Shown here: positions 33,923 through 43,688 of the stretch, piece by piece | How positions within the stretch are numbered: the first letter of the stretch is position 1 | Layout: each line of letters starts with the position of its first letter | Assembly: GCF_000251145.1 (NCBI RefSeq) | Contig: NZ_AIDW01000037.1 | Span: 162,170-226,169 of the forward strand | DNA from: Sphingomonas sp. PAMC 26621 | Lineage (GTDB): Bacteria > Pseudomonadota > Alphaproteobacteria > Sphingomonadales > Sphingomonadaceae | Reading direction: 5' to 3' | Length of the DNA: 64,000 nucleotides | Notes under the pieces: generated by a model | Told to the model about the DNA's origin: nothing | The model's input: the letters and a program-made list of their open reading frames with translations, nothing else | The model's database searches: none | Made by a program: the position numbers and the translations under genes

Positions 33923-35212
33923 CTACCCCGCGCTCCCGCCGCGCACGACCGTCCCGCCCTTCATCACGAACGACGGACGCTCGAGCGTCCGGATATCCGC
34001 CAGCGGATCGCCGTCCACCGCGATCAGATCGCCGTAGCGCCCCGCCGCAATCGCGCCGACGTCGGCGGTGCGGTCGAGCGCTTGTGCCGCGCTGCTCGTC
34101 GCGGACTGGATCGCTTCCATCGGGGTCATCCCCCATTCGACCATCTTGGCGAACTGGAGCGCGTTGTTGCCGTTGGGATAGACGCCCGCATCCGTCCCGA
34201 ACAGCATCTTGACCCCCGCCGCATGCGCCGCGCGGAAGGTCTGGCGCTGTTTCAGGCCGATCGCGCGTTCCTTGTCGAGGCTCTCCTGGAACACGCCGTT
34301 CTTCGCGCCTTCGCCGAGGATATAGTCGTCGTCATAGATATCCATGTCGAACCACGCGCCATGTTCCTTGGCGAGCTTGAACGAGGTCGCGTCGGCAAGG
34401 CTTGCATGTTCGATCGTGTCGACCCCGGCGCGCAGCGCGACGTTGATCCCCTCGGTGCCGTGCGCATGGACCGCGACGCGCATCCCGAGCATGTGCGCTT
34501 CGTCGACGATCGCCTTGATCTCCTCATAACTCAACTGCTGTGCGCCAACCGAGTCGGTCTTGGACAGCACGCCGCCGGTCATGCAGACCTTGACCACCTG
34601 CGCGCCATATTTGCGGATCGTGCGGACCGCCGCGCGAAAGCCCTCGGGCGAATTGGCGATCTGTGGTGCCGGCACCGTGATCGAGGGCGGGAATTCGGTC
34701 GCGTCGCAATGCCCGCCGGTCACGCCGAGCGCATAGGTTGCGGGGACGATCCGCGGGCCCGGGATCTCGCCGCGCTCGATCCCCTGCTTGATCCCGACGT
34801 CGGCATAGCCGCTCGAGCCGACGTTGCGCACCGTGGTGAACCCGGCATCCAACGTCTTGCGCGCATTGGCAACGCCGATCACTGTCCAGTAGCTGTCGGT
34901 GAACTCGAGCCCGCGATAGCCGCTGAGCGTCGGGTCGCTGGTCAGATGGACGTGCATGTCGATCAGCCCCGGGAGCACCGTGCGGTTGCCGAGATCGATC
35001 CGCTCCGCGCCTGCCGGAATGGCGTCGCCGCGCTTGCCGACCGTGGTAATCCGCCCGTCGACGATCACGATCTGCGCATCGTCGACACGCTTGCCGCCGA
35101 GCACGTCGATCATGTGCGCGGCGGTGACGACGACGGTCTTGGCGGACGCGGGCGCGGCCCCCGCCGCCGCAGCCAGAACGACCGCGACGGACAGGCAGAG
35201 ATTGAAACGCAT
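33923..35212 (-). CDS. secreted metal-dependent amidohydrolase
   Basis: 429 residues. The signal peptide MRFNLCLSVAVVLAAAAGA ends at ASA. A TIM-barrel amidohydrolase: metal-binding HxH in LPGLIDMHVHLT, carboxylated-lysine candidate in QVVKVCMTGGV, histidines in AVHAHGTEG and TIEHASLAD, and the aspartate in LFGTDAGVYP. It resembles imidazolonepropionase-like or Xaa-Pro dipeptidase-type periplasmic hydrolases. It starts 29 bases after the stop of a TonB-dependent receptor gene on the same strand, so the receptor probably imports or feeds its substrate. Substrate unknown. Confidence 0.88.
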   Translation of the reverse strand: MRFNLCLSVAVVLAAAAGAAPASAKTVVVTAAHMIDVLGGKRVDDAQIVIVDGRITTVGKRGDAIPAGAERIDLGNRTVLPGLIDMHVHLTSDPTLSGYRGLEFTDSYWTVIGVANARKTLDAGFTTVRNVGSSGYADVGIKQGIERGEIPGPRIVPATYALGVTGGHCDATEFPPSITVPAPQIANSPEGFRAAVRTIRKYGAQVVKVCMTGGVLSKTDSVGAQQLSYEEIKAIVDEAHMLGMRVAVHAHGTEGINVALRAGVDTIEHASLADATSFKLAKEHGAWFDMDIYDDDYILGEGAKNGVFQESLDKERAIGLKQRQTFRAAHAAGVKMLFGTDAGVYPNGNNALQFAKMVEWGMTPMEAIQSATSSAAQALDRTADVGAIAAGRYGDLIAVDGDPLADIRTLERPSFVMKGGTVVRGGSAG

Positions 35213-35241
35213 GCAGCAGTCTTTCCGGAAAAGGGAAGGGA

Positions 35242-37740
35242 TCAGAACTTGGCCCCGGCGCGGATGCCGATCGTCCGCGGGGTGTTGGTGACGATATACG
35301 GCCGTTGCCCGCAGCTTCCGCACTCCTGGAAGCGCGACAATTGCGCGCGCTCATCAAACGCGTTTTGCGCAAACAGCTCAAGGGTATAGCCCGAGAAATC
35401 CGCGCCGATCGCGAAATTGGCGGTGGTGTAGGCGGCAAGCCGTCCCTGCAGCGCGGCCGGATTGACGGTGTCGCCCGTCCCCGTCTGGAGGATCGCGGTG
35501 CGGATATCGGACGAGGCCGAACTCTGGTGCGTCACGAGCGCCTGGACATAGGCCTTCGCGGTCCCGACCGGCTTTGTGTAGCGCGCGTTTCCGCTGATCT
35601 TGAAGCGCGGCGTCACCGGCAGGCGAGTCCCCGCGGGCGCGCTGATGAAGTTGCCGGTGCCGGTACAGGTGAAGGTCGGCTCGTTGATCGCGCACAGGTT
35701 TCGCCGCGTCTTGGCGTCGGTGTAGGAGCCTGCCGCGGTCAGCGCGAGACCACCGCGCGACAGCGTGACGTCCGATTCCACGCCCCGGATCCGCGCATCC
35801 GGCCCGTTCTGGATCTCGGTGAAGCTGTTCTGCCCGAGGAAGGCGAACTGGAACCCCTTCCAGTCCTGCTGATAGACCGCGCCGTTGAAGCGGATCAGCC
35901 CGTCGAGCAGCGTCGTCTTCCAGCCGACTTCATAATTGATCAGCGTGTCCGCGGCATAGGGCGCGACCGTCGCGCGCCGGTTGATCCCGCCCGGGCGGAA
36001 GCCCTTGGAAACGGTGCCGTACACCATCACCTTGTCGATCGGCTTCCACGTCGCGTTGAAGCGATAGGTCGCGCCCTGCCCGTCGATCTTGCGCGGCGAG
36101 AGCGCCCCGCTCGCATATTGCGCGAGGTTGGTACACGGGCTTCCGGCGACCGCCGCCGGAAGCAGCGTGCCGGTGGGATTGTCGCGCACCACCTGCCCGG
36201 TCGTGGTGTAGCAGCCGGCGACCCCGGTCTTCGAGCTGCCCGCGGCATTATACGGCGGCCCGTTGAAATCGCGCCCGAACCCGAAGAAGCCGATCAGCGA
36301 ATTGTCGAAGATATAGGCGCGCCCCCCGGCGGTCAGCGTCAGGCGCGGGAGCAGGTCGAAGCTCGCCTCCCCGAACACCGCGTAATCCTTGTCGACGCGG
36401 TGCTGCTCGGTAAGCCAGAGCGTTCCCGGATGCCCGTTGACCGACAACGTATCGGCTAGGCCCGCCACCTGATAATCCTGGTGGATCGCGTTGCTTTGCC
36501 GCTGGTAGAAGGCGCCAGCGACGACGCGGAAGCGCTCGTCCTGCGGCGAGGCGACGCGCAGTTCCTGGCTGGTCTTCTTGAAATGGTCGGTGCCGATGAT
36601 GTGCTGACGCGAATCAATCTGCTGGCCGGCATTGTTCTGGAAATAGAAATAGCCCGCGATCCCGCCGACCGAGGAATAGAGCGAGTCATATGCCTCGGCA
36701 TAATCAGTATAATCGGAGGACTGGGTGTCGCGCCGGTCGAAATAGGCGCCGGCATAGGTCACGTCCCAATTGCCGACCTTGCCCTGGATCGTCAGCGCCG
36801 CCTGGACGTAGCGGTCGCGGCGATATTCGGGGAAGAAGTGCTGGACCTGCAGGTCGCCGACCTTGGGATCGTAGCCGAAGCTGCCGTGGTTGCGCTGTTC
36901 CTGGTACAGCACCGTCGGCGTGACGGTCCAATTGTCGTCGAGATCGATCTTGAGCGCGGCGCGGCCGCCCCAGATGTCCGAATCGTTGTAATTCTTCTCG
37001 ACGAACGCGGCGTTGTTGGCGGTGATCCCGCCGGTGAAGCTGCGCGTGCCGGGGACGTTGTCGATATAGCCTGCGTCATGCTGGTAGAAACCGACGACGC
37101 GCAAGGCGGCTTGCGTCGACAGCGGGATGTTGAGCATCCCCTCGATCCGGCCGCCCTGCCCGCCCGACTTGACCGTGTTCGCCTCGGCATCGACGCGGCC
37201 GTAGAAGCTCGAAACGTCAGGCTTGTTGGTGATGATGCGGATCGTCCCCGCCTCGGACGACGCGCCGTACAGCGTGCCCTGCGGCCCGGCGAGACTCTCG
37301 ATCCGCGCGACGTCGTAGATATGGATGTCCGGCGTGCCGCCGATCGTCGTGACCGGCTGTTCGTCGAGATAGACGCCGACCGAGGGCAGCGAGCCCGAAT
37401 GGTTGCCGTCGCCGCCGCTCGCGACGCCGCGCATGTAGATCGTCGTCACGCCCGGCTGCGAGCTCTGGAACGCGACCGAGGGAAGGAGCTGCGAATAATC
37501 CGCGAAGCTGGTGACGTTGAGCTGGTCGAGCTTGCGCGTGCCGAGCGCCTGGATGCTGATCGGCACGTTCTGGATATTCTCGTCGCGCTTCTGCGCGGTG
37601 ACGATGATGTCGCTTTGCTCGTCGGGTGCAGGCGTCGTGGTCGCAGGGGCCGCTGCGGTCTGCGCGATCGCCGGACAGGCAGTGACGGCGCTCGACACCA
37701 TCAAGGCCACGAACAGCGAACGACGCTTCGAAATGTGCAT
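35242..37740 (-). CDS. TonB-dependent receptor
   Basis: 832 residues from the ATG at 37740, which has a G-rich site upstream; a GTG at 37779 is possible. The signal peptide ends at AIAQ, the TonB box is DIIVTAQKR, the plug contains NVPISIQALGTRKL and ARIESLAGPQGTLYGASSEA, and the barrel ends GIRAGAKF. It belongs to the large iron-complex-like receptor group that sphingomonads use for many organic substrates. Its operon partner is an amidohydrolase, which argues for an organic substrate, for example peptide-like or amide-like, rather than iron. Confidence 0.9.
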   Translation of the reverse strand: MHISKRRSLFVALMVSSAVTACPAIAQTAAAPATTTPAPDEQSDIIVTAQKRDENIQNVPISIQALGTRKLDQLNVTSFADYSQLLPSVAFQSSQPGVTTIYMRGVASGGDGNHSGSLPSVGVYLDEQPVTTIGGTPDIHIYDVARIESLAGPQGTLYGASSEAGTIRIITNKPDVSSFYGRVDAEANTVKSGGQGGRIEGMLNIPLSTQAALRVVGFYQHDAGYIDNVPGTRSFTGGITANNAAFVEKNYNDSDIWGGRAALKIDLDDNWTVTPTVLYQEQRNHGSFGYDPKVGDLQVQHFFPEYRRDRYVQAALTIQGKVGNWDVTYAGAYFDRRDTQSSDYTDYAEAYDSLYSSVGGIAGYFYFQNNAGQQIDSRQHIIGTDHFKKTSQELRVASPQDERFRVVAGAFYQRQSNAIHQDYQVAGLADTLSVNGHPGTLWLTEQHRVDKDYAVFGEASFDLLPRLTLTAGGRAYIFDNSLIGFFGFGRDFNGPPYNAAGSSKTGVAGCYTTTGQVVRDNPTGTLLPAAVAGSPCTNLAQYASGALSPRKIDGQGATYRFNATWKPIDKVMVYGTVSKGFRPGGINRRATVAPYAADTLINYEVGWKTTLLDGLIRFNGAVYQQDWKGFQFAFLGQNSFTEIQNGPDARIRGVESDVTLSRGGLALTAAGSYTDAKTRRNLCAINEPTFTCTGTGNFISAPAGTRLPVTPRFKISGNARYTKPVGTAKAYVQALVTHQSSASSDIRTAILQTGTGDTVNPAALQGRLAAYTTANFAIGADFSGYTLELFAQNAFDERAQLSRFQECGSCGQRPYIVTNTPRTIGIRAGAKF

Positions 37741-37861
37741 GCAGACCCCCCAGTCAGAAATTATGTTGCGAAGCTGCACGGGTGGTGGCGCGTGGTCAAT
37801 ATGACAGTTTACCTACGAAACGTTCGCAGGTGCAGCGTGACAGTTTTGCAACGCAGCGAAT

Positions 37862-39484
37862 TCAGCCGAAGCGCGGCACCTCGGGGTAGCAGTCCACGAC
37901 GTCGCCCAGCGCGGTGCGCAGCGCGCCCAGATACGGATCGAACGCGTGCCACGCGCGCGTCCCTTCCTGGAAGATCGGCTTGCGTACCTGTTCCGAGCTT
38001 GCGGTCCGTACCGAGCGCTGGGTTTCGTGAAACGCGAGGCACGCGGGGTCGAAGTCCAGCCCGCAGGCTGCAAGCAGCGCGCGGACTTCCGCTTCGGTAT
38101 CCCCCACCATCCGTTCGTACACGACACGGTGGATCCGGCCGGGAAACGCGTCGTCGACATGCGCCATCAACCGGACGTAATCGCGGTAATAGCGCCCCAT
38201 GTCGTCGAGCGCGTAACTGAACGCCTGCCCGCGGGCAAAATGCTGTTTGAAGTTCGAAAAGCAGCAACCAAGCGGGTGGCGCCGCGCATCGATGATCTTG
38301 GCGTTGGGCAAAATTGCCAGGATCAGCGGCACATGCGCCCAGTTGTTGGGCAGCTTGTCGATGAAGAACGGGCGGTCGGTCCGCCGCTGCACCGCCGCGC
38401 GGTCGAGATACGCCGCCCCGATCCGGCGCAAGGCCGCAGGATCGAGCGACGCCACCCCCGCCGGATAGTCCGCCACCTGACGCGCGAGCGCAGGGATGTC
38501 GGGCAGCTCCGACGTGCCCTCGACCAGCGGATGGCTCGACAGGATCTGTTCGACCAGCGTCGATCCTGCGCGCGGCATGCCGAGGATGAAGATCGGGTCG
38601 GGCGCGGCGCAGCCCTGCCCCGCACGCGCCGCGAAGAACGCCGCGTCGAAGGTCGCGATGCTGCGGTCGACGAAGGCAGTGGTCTCATCCGCGTCGTAGA
38701 CGAGCTTGGTCCGCCGCAACGCATTCCCCGCCGCATAATGGCCGAACGCCGCATCCGCCGCGCCGCGATCCTCGCACGCCTTGCCCAGCGCGAAATCGAG
38801 GTGGAAATGATCCTCGTCGCTCAGGTCCTCCTGCGCGAGCGCCGCCTGCATCGTCGCGATGTCGGCGTCGGTGAACACCAGCGTCTTGAGGTTGGCGAGG
38901 CTCCACCATGCTTCACCAAGACTGGGCGTGATCGCGACAGCGCGGCGGTACGCGGCGATCCCGTCCGCCTGCCGGCCGACCGTCTTGAGCATATGGCCGT
39001 AGCTCATCCACACGCGCGGCTGGTCGGGCGCGGTCCTGAGCACGGTCTCGTACAGCGTGATCGCATCGTCGAATCCGCCGACCCGCCCCAGCGCCGCGGC
39101 CTTGAGGTTGGCGTGCCCGGCATGGTCGGGCTCCTCCTCGAGCAATGCGTCGAGTTCGGCGATCGCCTCCATCGGGCGGTTGAGCCGGTACAGCACGATC
39201 GCAAGGTTCGCGCGCGCCGCGTGGAAGGCGGGCGACACTTCCAGCGCACGCCGCAGCAACGTCTCGGCATCCTTGTACCGCCCGATCCGCCCGGCGAGTT
39301 CCGCCAGCATCCGCATCGCCGCCGCATCGAACGGGTCCGCCTTCAGATGCGCGCGGAGCAACGGCTCCGCATCCGACAGGCGGTTGTCGTGGAGCGCGAG
39401 CGCCGCCTCCATCAACCGGGGATGCCAGCGGGGCGTGGCGACAGGAGGCAGGGAGGCGGACAGCATCACCCCCACACAGACCAT
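37862..39484 (-). CDS. TPR-repeat sulfotransferase
   Basis: 540 residues; an internal ATG at 39463 is a possible start. The N-terminal half is tetratricopeptide repeats (for example ALHDNRLSDAEPLLRAHLKA, RIGRYKDAETLLRRALEVSP). The C-terminal half is a sulfotransferase: 5'-phosphosulfate loop FILGMPRAGSTLVEQILSSH and 3'-phosphate motif IIDARRHPLGCCFSNFKQHF. Such proteins transfer sulfate from PAPS, and in sphingomonads they often sit beside TonB-dependent receptor genes, as here. The acceptor is unknown. Confidence 0.88.
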   Translation of the reverse strand: MVCVGVMLSASLPPVATPRWHPRLMEAALALHDNRLSDAEPLLRAHLKADPFDAAAMRMLAELAGRIGRYKDAETLLRRALEVSPAFHAARANLAIVLYRLNRPMEAIAELDALLEEEPDHAGHANLKAAALGRVGGFDDAITLYETVLRTAPDQPRVWMSYGHMLKTVGRQADGIAAYRRAVAITPSLGEAWWSLANLKTLVFTDADIATMQAALAQEDLSDEDHFHLDFALGKACEDRGAADAAFGHYAAGNALRRTKLVYDADETTAFVDRSIATFDAAFFAARAGQGCAAPDPIFILGMPRAGSTLVEQILSSHPLVEGTSELPDIPALARQVADYPAGVASLDPAALRRIGAAYLDRAAVQRRTDRPFFIDKLPNNWAHVPLILAILPNAKIIDARRHPLGCCFSNFKQHFARGQAFSYALDDMGRYYRDYVRLMAHVDDAFPGRIHRVVYERMVGDTEAEVRALLAACGLDFDPACLAFHETQRSVRTASSEQVRKPIFQEGTRAWHAFDPYLGALRTALGDVVDCYPEVPRFG

Positions 39485-39513
39485 GATGCTGCGCCGCGAT
39501 CAAGCGGCCTGCC

Positions 39514-41454
39514 TCACTCCGCGAGCGGTGAGGTATCGAACCGCGCGAGCAGGTCGGCGACGTCGTCGTACAGCGCGATCGCCCCCGCCGCGCGCAACGC
39601 GGCGTCATCGAACCCGCCCGAGCGCAGCGCGACCGTGCGGATTCCGCATTTTGTCGCCGCCTCGACGTCGAACGGCGTGTCGCCGACGACGATCGTCGCG
39701 GCGGCGTCGACCGGCGCGACCTTGCGCAGCGCCGCCGCGAAAATGTCGCCCGCAGGCTTGGACGTCGCGGCATCGTCGATCGTCGTCCGCGCGTCGATCA
39801 CCCGCTTGATCCCGAGCTGCTTGACGTAATGATCGACCTCATGCGCATCGGCGGACGAGGCGAGCACGACACGGCAGCCGCTGGCATGAACGTGTTCCAG
39901 CAACGCGGCGGCTTGCGGAAAAGGCTCGACCGCGCCGAGATGGCGCTGCTTGAACACTTTGCCGTGGCGGTCGGACAGGGCCTTGACGGTCTTCTCCGGG
40001 GTTCCCGGCAGCAGCGTGGGGACGAGCATGTCGCCGCCCTTGCCGATCTGCCCCCGGATCGCCGCGCGATCGACGATGAAGCCGTGCGCGCGGAACGCGG
40101 TGTCCCAGGCGTCGACATGGAGGTCGTTGCTGTCGACCAGCGTCCCGTCGACGTCGAAGAACACTGCCTCCACCCGGCGCGCGCGCTTCCGCCCGCTCCA
40201 CGCAAGCGCAGCGGTGCCAGCGACGAGCAGCGCGCCTTCCCAGCCGCGACCGCGTCGCAGCAACGCGAGGCCAACCGTCGCGGCAGCCGAAGTCTTCCAG
40301 CCGACCTTCGGCAAGCCGGCCACTGCCGCCGCCCGCCCGCCCGCAATTCCGCCGGCGGCACCCTGCCAGGACGAAACGCGTCCCGGCTTGTCTCCCGTCG
40401 CGGTGCCAACCGTCTCAGGCGTATCGGCGACATGATCCGCCACCCACGCGCCCCGGTCCCCCTGCGCTTCGGGCGGAGCAGCCGTCGTGTCCTGCTCGGT
40501 CTGGTGCTCGAGCTCCGAGTTGAGCTCGGCGCCGAACAGCAGGATGTAGCTCGAGAGGTACAGCCACGTCAGCGTCACCACGACCGCGCCGAGCGAGCCA
40601 TAGGTCGCGTTGTAATTGCCGAATTGCGCGACATAGATCCCGAAGCCGATCGTCAGCAGCAGCCACGACAGCGCGGCGAAGATCGACCCCGGCGTCAGCC
40701 ACGACCAGCGCGCGTGCCGCCGCGACGGGCCATAGCGGTACAACGTCGCCGCCGCCGCCGCGCCCACCAGGGTCAGCAGCAGGTAGACCGCGATCTTCCC
40801 CAGCACGACGACGAAATCGGGCGCGTTCGGGAACAGCGTGCCGAGATAACCGAGCGCCGCGATCGCGACGAGCGCAAGCATCGCGCCGATCACCGCCGCC
40901 GCGGTGATTCCGATCGCGAGCAGATTGACCCAGAAGAAGTTGCGCTTCTCGGTTTCCTCATAAGCGACATTGAGCGCGGTGATCACCGCGCCCGCACCGT
41001 TGCGCGCGCCGAACAAGGCGAGCGCGAGTGCCAGCAAGAGGCCAAAGCCCTTCTTGCCGTCGGAGGTCTGGACGACGCTCATCAACTGCTCGCCGATCAG
41101 CTTGGCGACATCCTTCGGCATGATCGAGGTCAGCTCGGTCATGTCGTGGACGACGGTCGCGGGGTCGGCGGCGAGGCCGTACACCAGCACGATCGCGCCG
41201 AGCATCGGAACGATTGCGAGAAAACCGTAGAAGGCGACGCCCGCAGCGATCAGCCCGATATTGTCGGCACCCGTCTCGGCCCATGTCCGCTTGAGCACCG
41301 CGATCCACGCCGCGCGCGGCATCTGCCACGGGCTGTCCGCATTTTTCCCCTGATCGTCCACACACGCCCCGATTTGCTGCGGCCCCGCAACACGGACCAT
41401 GTCGGTGAACCCACGGCCGACGTGGCCGTTCCGGGCATTCGGGTTGATGGACAT
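39514..41454 (-). CDS. YihY/BrkB membrane protein fused to HAD-superfamily phosphatase
   Basis: 646 residues in one uninterrupted frame. Residues about 40-320 are a YihY/BrkB-type membrane domain with about six segments (AAGVAFYGFLAIVPMLGAIV, FGARNGAGAVITALNVAYEE, GSLGAVVVTLTWLYLSSYIL). A low-complexity Ala/Gly linker with two weak hydrophobic stretches follows (about 330-425). Residues 428-646 form a complete HAD hydrolase of the beta-phosphoglucomutase type: VFFDVDGTLVDSN, LASSADAHEV, KPAGDIF and VVGDTPFDVEAA. There is no stop between the halves, though a GTG at the HAD start could permit internal initiation. The start ATG at 41454 is chosen because the longer frame runs antisense to the glycosyltransferase. 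A membrane-tethered phosphatase is inferred. Confidence 0.82.
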   Translation of the reverse strand: MSINPNARNGHVGRGFTDMVRVAGPQQIGACVDDQGKNADSPWQMPRAAWIAVLKRTWAETGADNIGLIAAGVAFYGFLAIVPMLGAIVLVYGLAADPATVVHDMTELTSIMPKDVAKLIGEQLMSVVQTSDGKKGFGLLLALALALFGARNGAGAVITALNVAYEETEKRNFFWVNLLAIGITAAAVIGAMLALVAIAALGYLGTLFPNAPDFVVVLGKIAVYLLLTLVGAAAAATLYRYGPSRRHARWSWLTPGSIFAALSWLLLTIGFGIYVAQFGNYNATYGSLGAVVVTLTWLYLSSYILLFGAELNSELEHQTEQDTTAAPPEAQGDRGAWVADHVADTPETVGTATGDKPGRVSSWQGAAGGIAGGRAAAVAGLPKVGWKTSAAATVGLALLRRGRGWEGALLVAGTAALAWSGRKRARRVEAVFFDVDGTLVDSNDLHVDAWDTAFRAHGFIVDRAAIRGQIGKGGDMLVPTLLPGTPEKTVKALSDRHGKVFKQRHLGAVEPFPQAAALLEHVHASGCRVVLASSADAHEVDHYVKQLGIKRVIDARTTIDDAATSKPAGDIFAAALRKVAPVDAAATIVVGDTPFDVEAATKCGIRTVALRSGGFDDAALRAAGAIALYDDVADLLARFDTSPLAE

Positions 41455-41580
41455 CAGGTGGGAGCGGGCACGACCGCCGAATGTCACAGCGCAGAAACAA
41501 AATGACGCGCGACCGTAATGAAATTTGATCCATTTCCCTCCCGACGGCGTTTGTCGGGCGAAAGGGAGAGAATTCGCCTG

Positions 41581-42675
41581 ATGTCTCGTTCCGATGCGCA
41601 TTCTGCGATTGCAGACGCCCCCCCTTTGCCGCGAAATCGACCAACAGTCGCGAACCCGCGGGCGGGCATGGTCGCGGTGTGCGTTCCGGTCCGCAACGAA
41701 GCGGTGCTGTTGCCCCGTTTGCTCGACGCGCTCGCACGCCAGCAGCGCGCCGGATCGTTCGTGCTGTGCGTGGTCTTCGACGCCTGTACCGACGACAGCG
41801 CAGCGGTGGTCGCGGCGCGTTGCGCGGCATTGCCGTACGCAGTCGTCACGCAGGTGCTCCCGCCGAACACCGCCCCCAACGCAGGCCGCGCGCGGGCGGC
41901 GGCGATGGCGCTCGGGCTGGCGACGGTCGGCGAGACGGGTGTGCTCCTGTCGACCGACGCGGACTCGGTCCCGGCGACGGACTGGATCGCCAGCAATATC
42001 GAAGCGCTCGACCTGGCCGACATCGCAGCCGGGCTGATCGTCCGCAGCGGCGGTGCGGCCAGCCCGGTTCAGGACCGGATCGAGGCCTATTATGACGGGC
42101 TCGCCCGGTTGCGCCGGTTGCTCGATCCCGTCCCATGGGAAAACGGAGCACCGCATCATTATACGAGCGCCGCGAGCCTTGGCTGTTCGGGTGCCACCTA
42201 CCTGCGTCTGGGCGGATTCGCAGCAGTGGCGGCGGGCGAGGATGCGCGGCTGGTCGATCAGGCCTATCGCCTCGGGCTACGCGTTCGGCGCGACTGCGCG
42301 ATCCGGGTCGAAACCTCGACGCGGCGCGACGGGCGCGCGCGGGGCGGATTGGCGGACCATCTCCGCGATCTCGACCAATCCGGGGGCGGTTCGGCGCGAA
42401 TGGCGCATCCGGAGGACGTCGCGTGGCGCTATGCCCGGCACGCGGTCGCGCGGGCAGCGTGGCCGGTGACCGCTGCTGGTGCCGGGGTGCTGGCGGAAGC
42501 CCTGTGCTGCGGCCATGACCATATCCACGAGGCTGCGGCGGATGCGGAAACCGCCGAGGCGTTCGCGATCCGCGTCGTGCCCGATGTTCCCGGCGGCGAA
42601 CGGCTGGTCGACCTCGCCACCGCCGAAGCCGCGCTGGCGACGCTCCTGCTCCAGCATCAAGGCGTTGCCGCATGA
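41581..42675 (+). CDS. family 2 glycosyltransferase
   Basis: 364 residues. A GT-A fold: VAVCVPVRNEAVLLPRLLDA near residue 30, CVVFDACTDDSAAV, and the DxD-like motif STDADSVPATDW. The C-terminus has a less common helical region (HDHIHEAAADAETAEAFAI). An upstream in-frame ATG at 41518 would add residues from the promoter region and is rejected. It is first in a tight five-gene cassette whose members overlap or nearly abut; donor and acceptor are unknown. Confidence 0.85.
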   Translation: MSRSDAHSAIADAPPLPRNRPTVANPRAGMVAVCVPVRNEAVLLPRLLDALARQQRAGSFVLCVVFDACTDDSAAVVAARCAALPYAVVTQVLPPNTAPNAGRARAAAMALGLATVGETGVLLSTDADSVPATDWIASNIEALDLADIAAGLIVRSGGAASPVQDRIEAYYDGLARLRRLLDPVPWENGAPHHYTSAASLGCSGATYLRLGGFAAVAAGEDARLVDQAYRLGLRVRRDCAIRVETSTRRDGRARGGLADHLRDLDQSGGGSARMAHPEDVAWRYARHAVARAAWPVTAAGAGVLAEALCCGHDHIHEAAADAETAEAFAIRVVPDVPGGERLVDLATAEAALATLLLQHQGVAA

Positions 42676-43688
42676 CTCTCGCGCCCGATCCGCTCGACAC
42701 GCTGCTCGCTTCCGCGCGGGCCGAAGCGTGGTCGATGGCGGAGACGTTACGCGCCTTGCATGGCCTGCTCCCGGTACGCGGCGATCCGCGGGACGCCGCC
42801 GAGCTGCTGACCCTGTTGCGGATGCTGTACCGGATCGGGCGGCACGACCTGCCGCTCGCGCGGTTGTTCGAGGGGCATGTCGACGCGCTTCAGATCATCG
42901 GGCGCTATGACGACCAGGCGGAGTCGGTGCTGGCGACCGCTGCCGATGGCGGGCTGTTCGGCGTGTGGAACGCCGCGATCCCCGACGAACCGCTCCGCGT
43001 CGCCGGTACGCGGCTCGAGGGCGGCAAGAGTTTCGCGTCGGGTTCCGGGATCCTCAGCCATGCGCTTGCCGGCGCGGATACGCCCGAGGGGCATCGGCTC
43101 GTGCTGATCGATCTCGCCGCCTCCGCGCCCGAGATCGATCGCGACTGGTGGAACGTCGTGGGGATGGAACGGTCGCAGACGCATGTGGTGCGCTGGCATG
43201 GCGCGGACTCCGCGAGCTTCCGCACGATCGGCGCTCCGGGCGATTATGCGCGCGAGCCGTATTTCAGCGGGGGTGCCTTGCGGTTCGTCGCGTGCCATGC
43301 CGGTGGAGTCGCAGCGCTGTTCGATCATGTCCGCGCGCATCTCGTCGCGACCGGTCGGACGGGCGACCCGCACCAGCTCGGGCGACTCGCGGACCTCTAC
43401 GGCGCGGCCGACGCCGCCGCCGCTGCGGTCCGGTCGACCGCCGGACACTGGGGTGAAGCCGGGTTCATCGAGCGTGTCGCGGCGGCGCGGCTCGCGGTCG
43501 CTGCTGCGGCTGAACGCGCACTCTTGCTCGCGCAACAGGCGGTCGGGCTGTCGGGAATGTTCGTCGCGCATCCGCTGTCGGCGGCGATGACCGACCTGAT
43601 GGTGTATCTGCGCCAGCCCGCCCCCGATGCGCAGCGGATGCGGGTCGGCACCGCAGCGGTCGATGCCGTGCTGGTCCCCACGTTGTGA
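42672..43688 (+). CDS. acyl-CoA-dehydrogenase-like protein
   Basis: 338 residues, shorter than the usual 380-400. ATGA overlap with the glycosyltransferase gene. Acyl-CoA dehydrogenase features are visible: LEGGKSFASGSGILSHALAG in the middle beta-domain and the C-terminal helical bundle (GHWGEAGFIERVAAARLAVA, QQAVGLSGMFVAHPLSAAMT). The N-terminal helical part is short. Whether FAD and the catalytic base are retained cannot be judged by eye. It may act on an acyl chain of a glycoconjugate; inference from neighbours only. Confidence 0.8.
   Translation: MTLAPDPLDTLLASARAEAWSMAETLRALHGLLPVRGDPRDAAELLTLLRMLYRIGRHDLPLARLFEGHVDALQIIGRYDDQAESVLATAADGGLFGVWNAAIPDEPLRVAGTRLEGGKSFASGSGILSHALAGADTPEGHRLVLIDLAASAPEIDRDWWNVVGMERSQTHVVRWHGADSASFRTIGAPGDYAREPYFSGGALRFVACHAGGVAALFDHVRAHLVATGRTGDPHQLGRLADLYGAADAAAAAVRSTAGHWGEAGFIERVAAARLAVAAAAERALLLAQQAVGLSGMFVAHPLSAAMTDLMVYLRQPAPDAQRMRVGTAAVDAVLVPTL

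Noticed and set aside
41455..42159. N-terminal extension of the YihY-HAD fusion
   Set aside because: It lies antisense to the glycosyltransferase gene and has no membrane or domain features; the ATG at 41454 precedes the recognisable protein.
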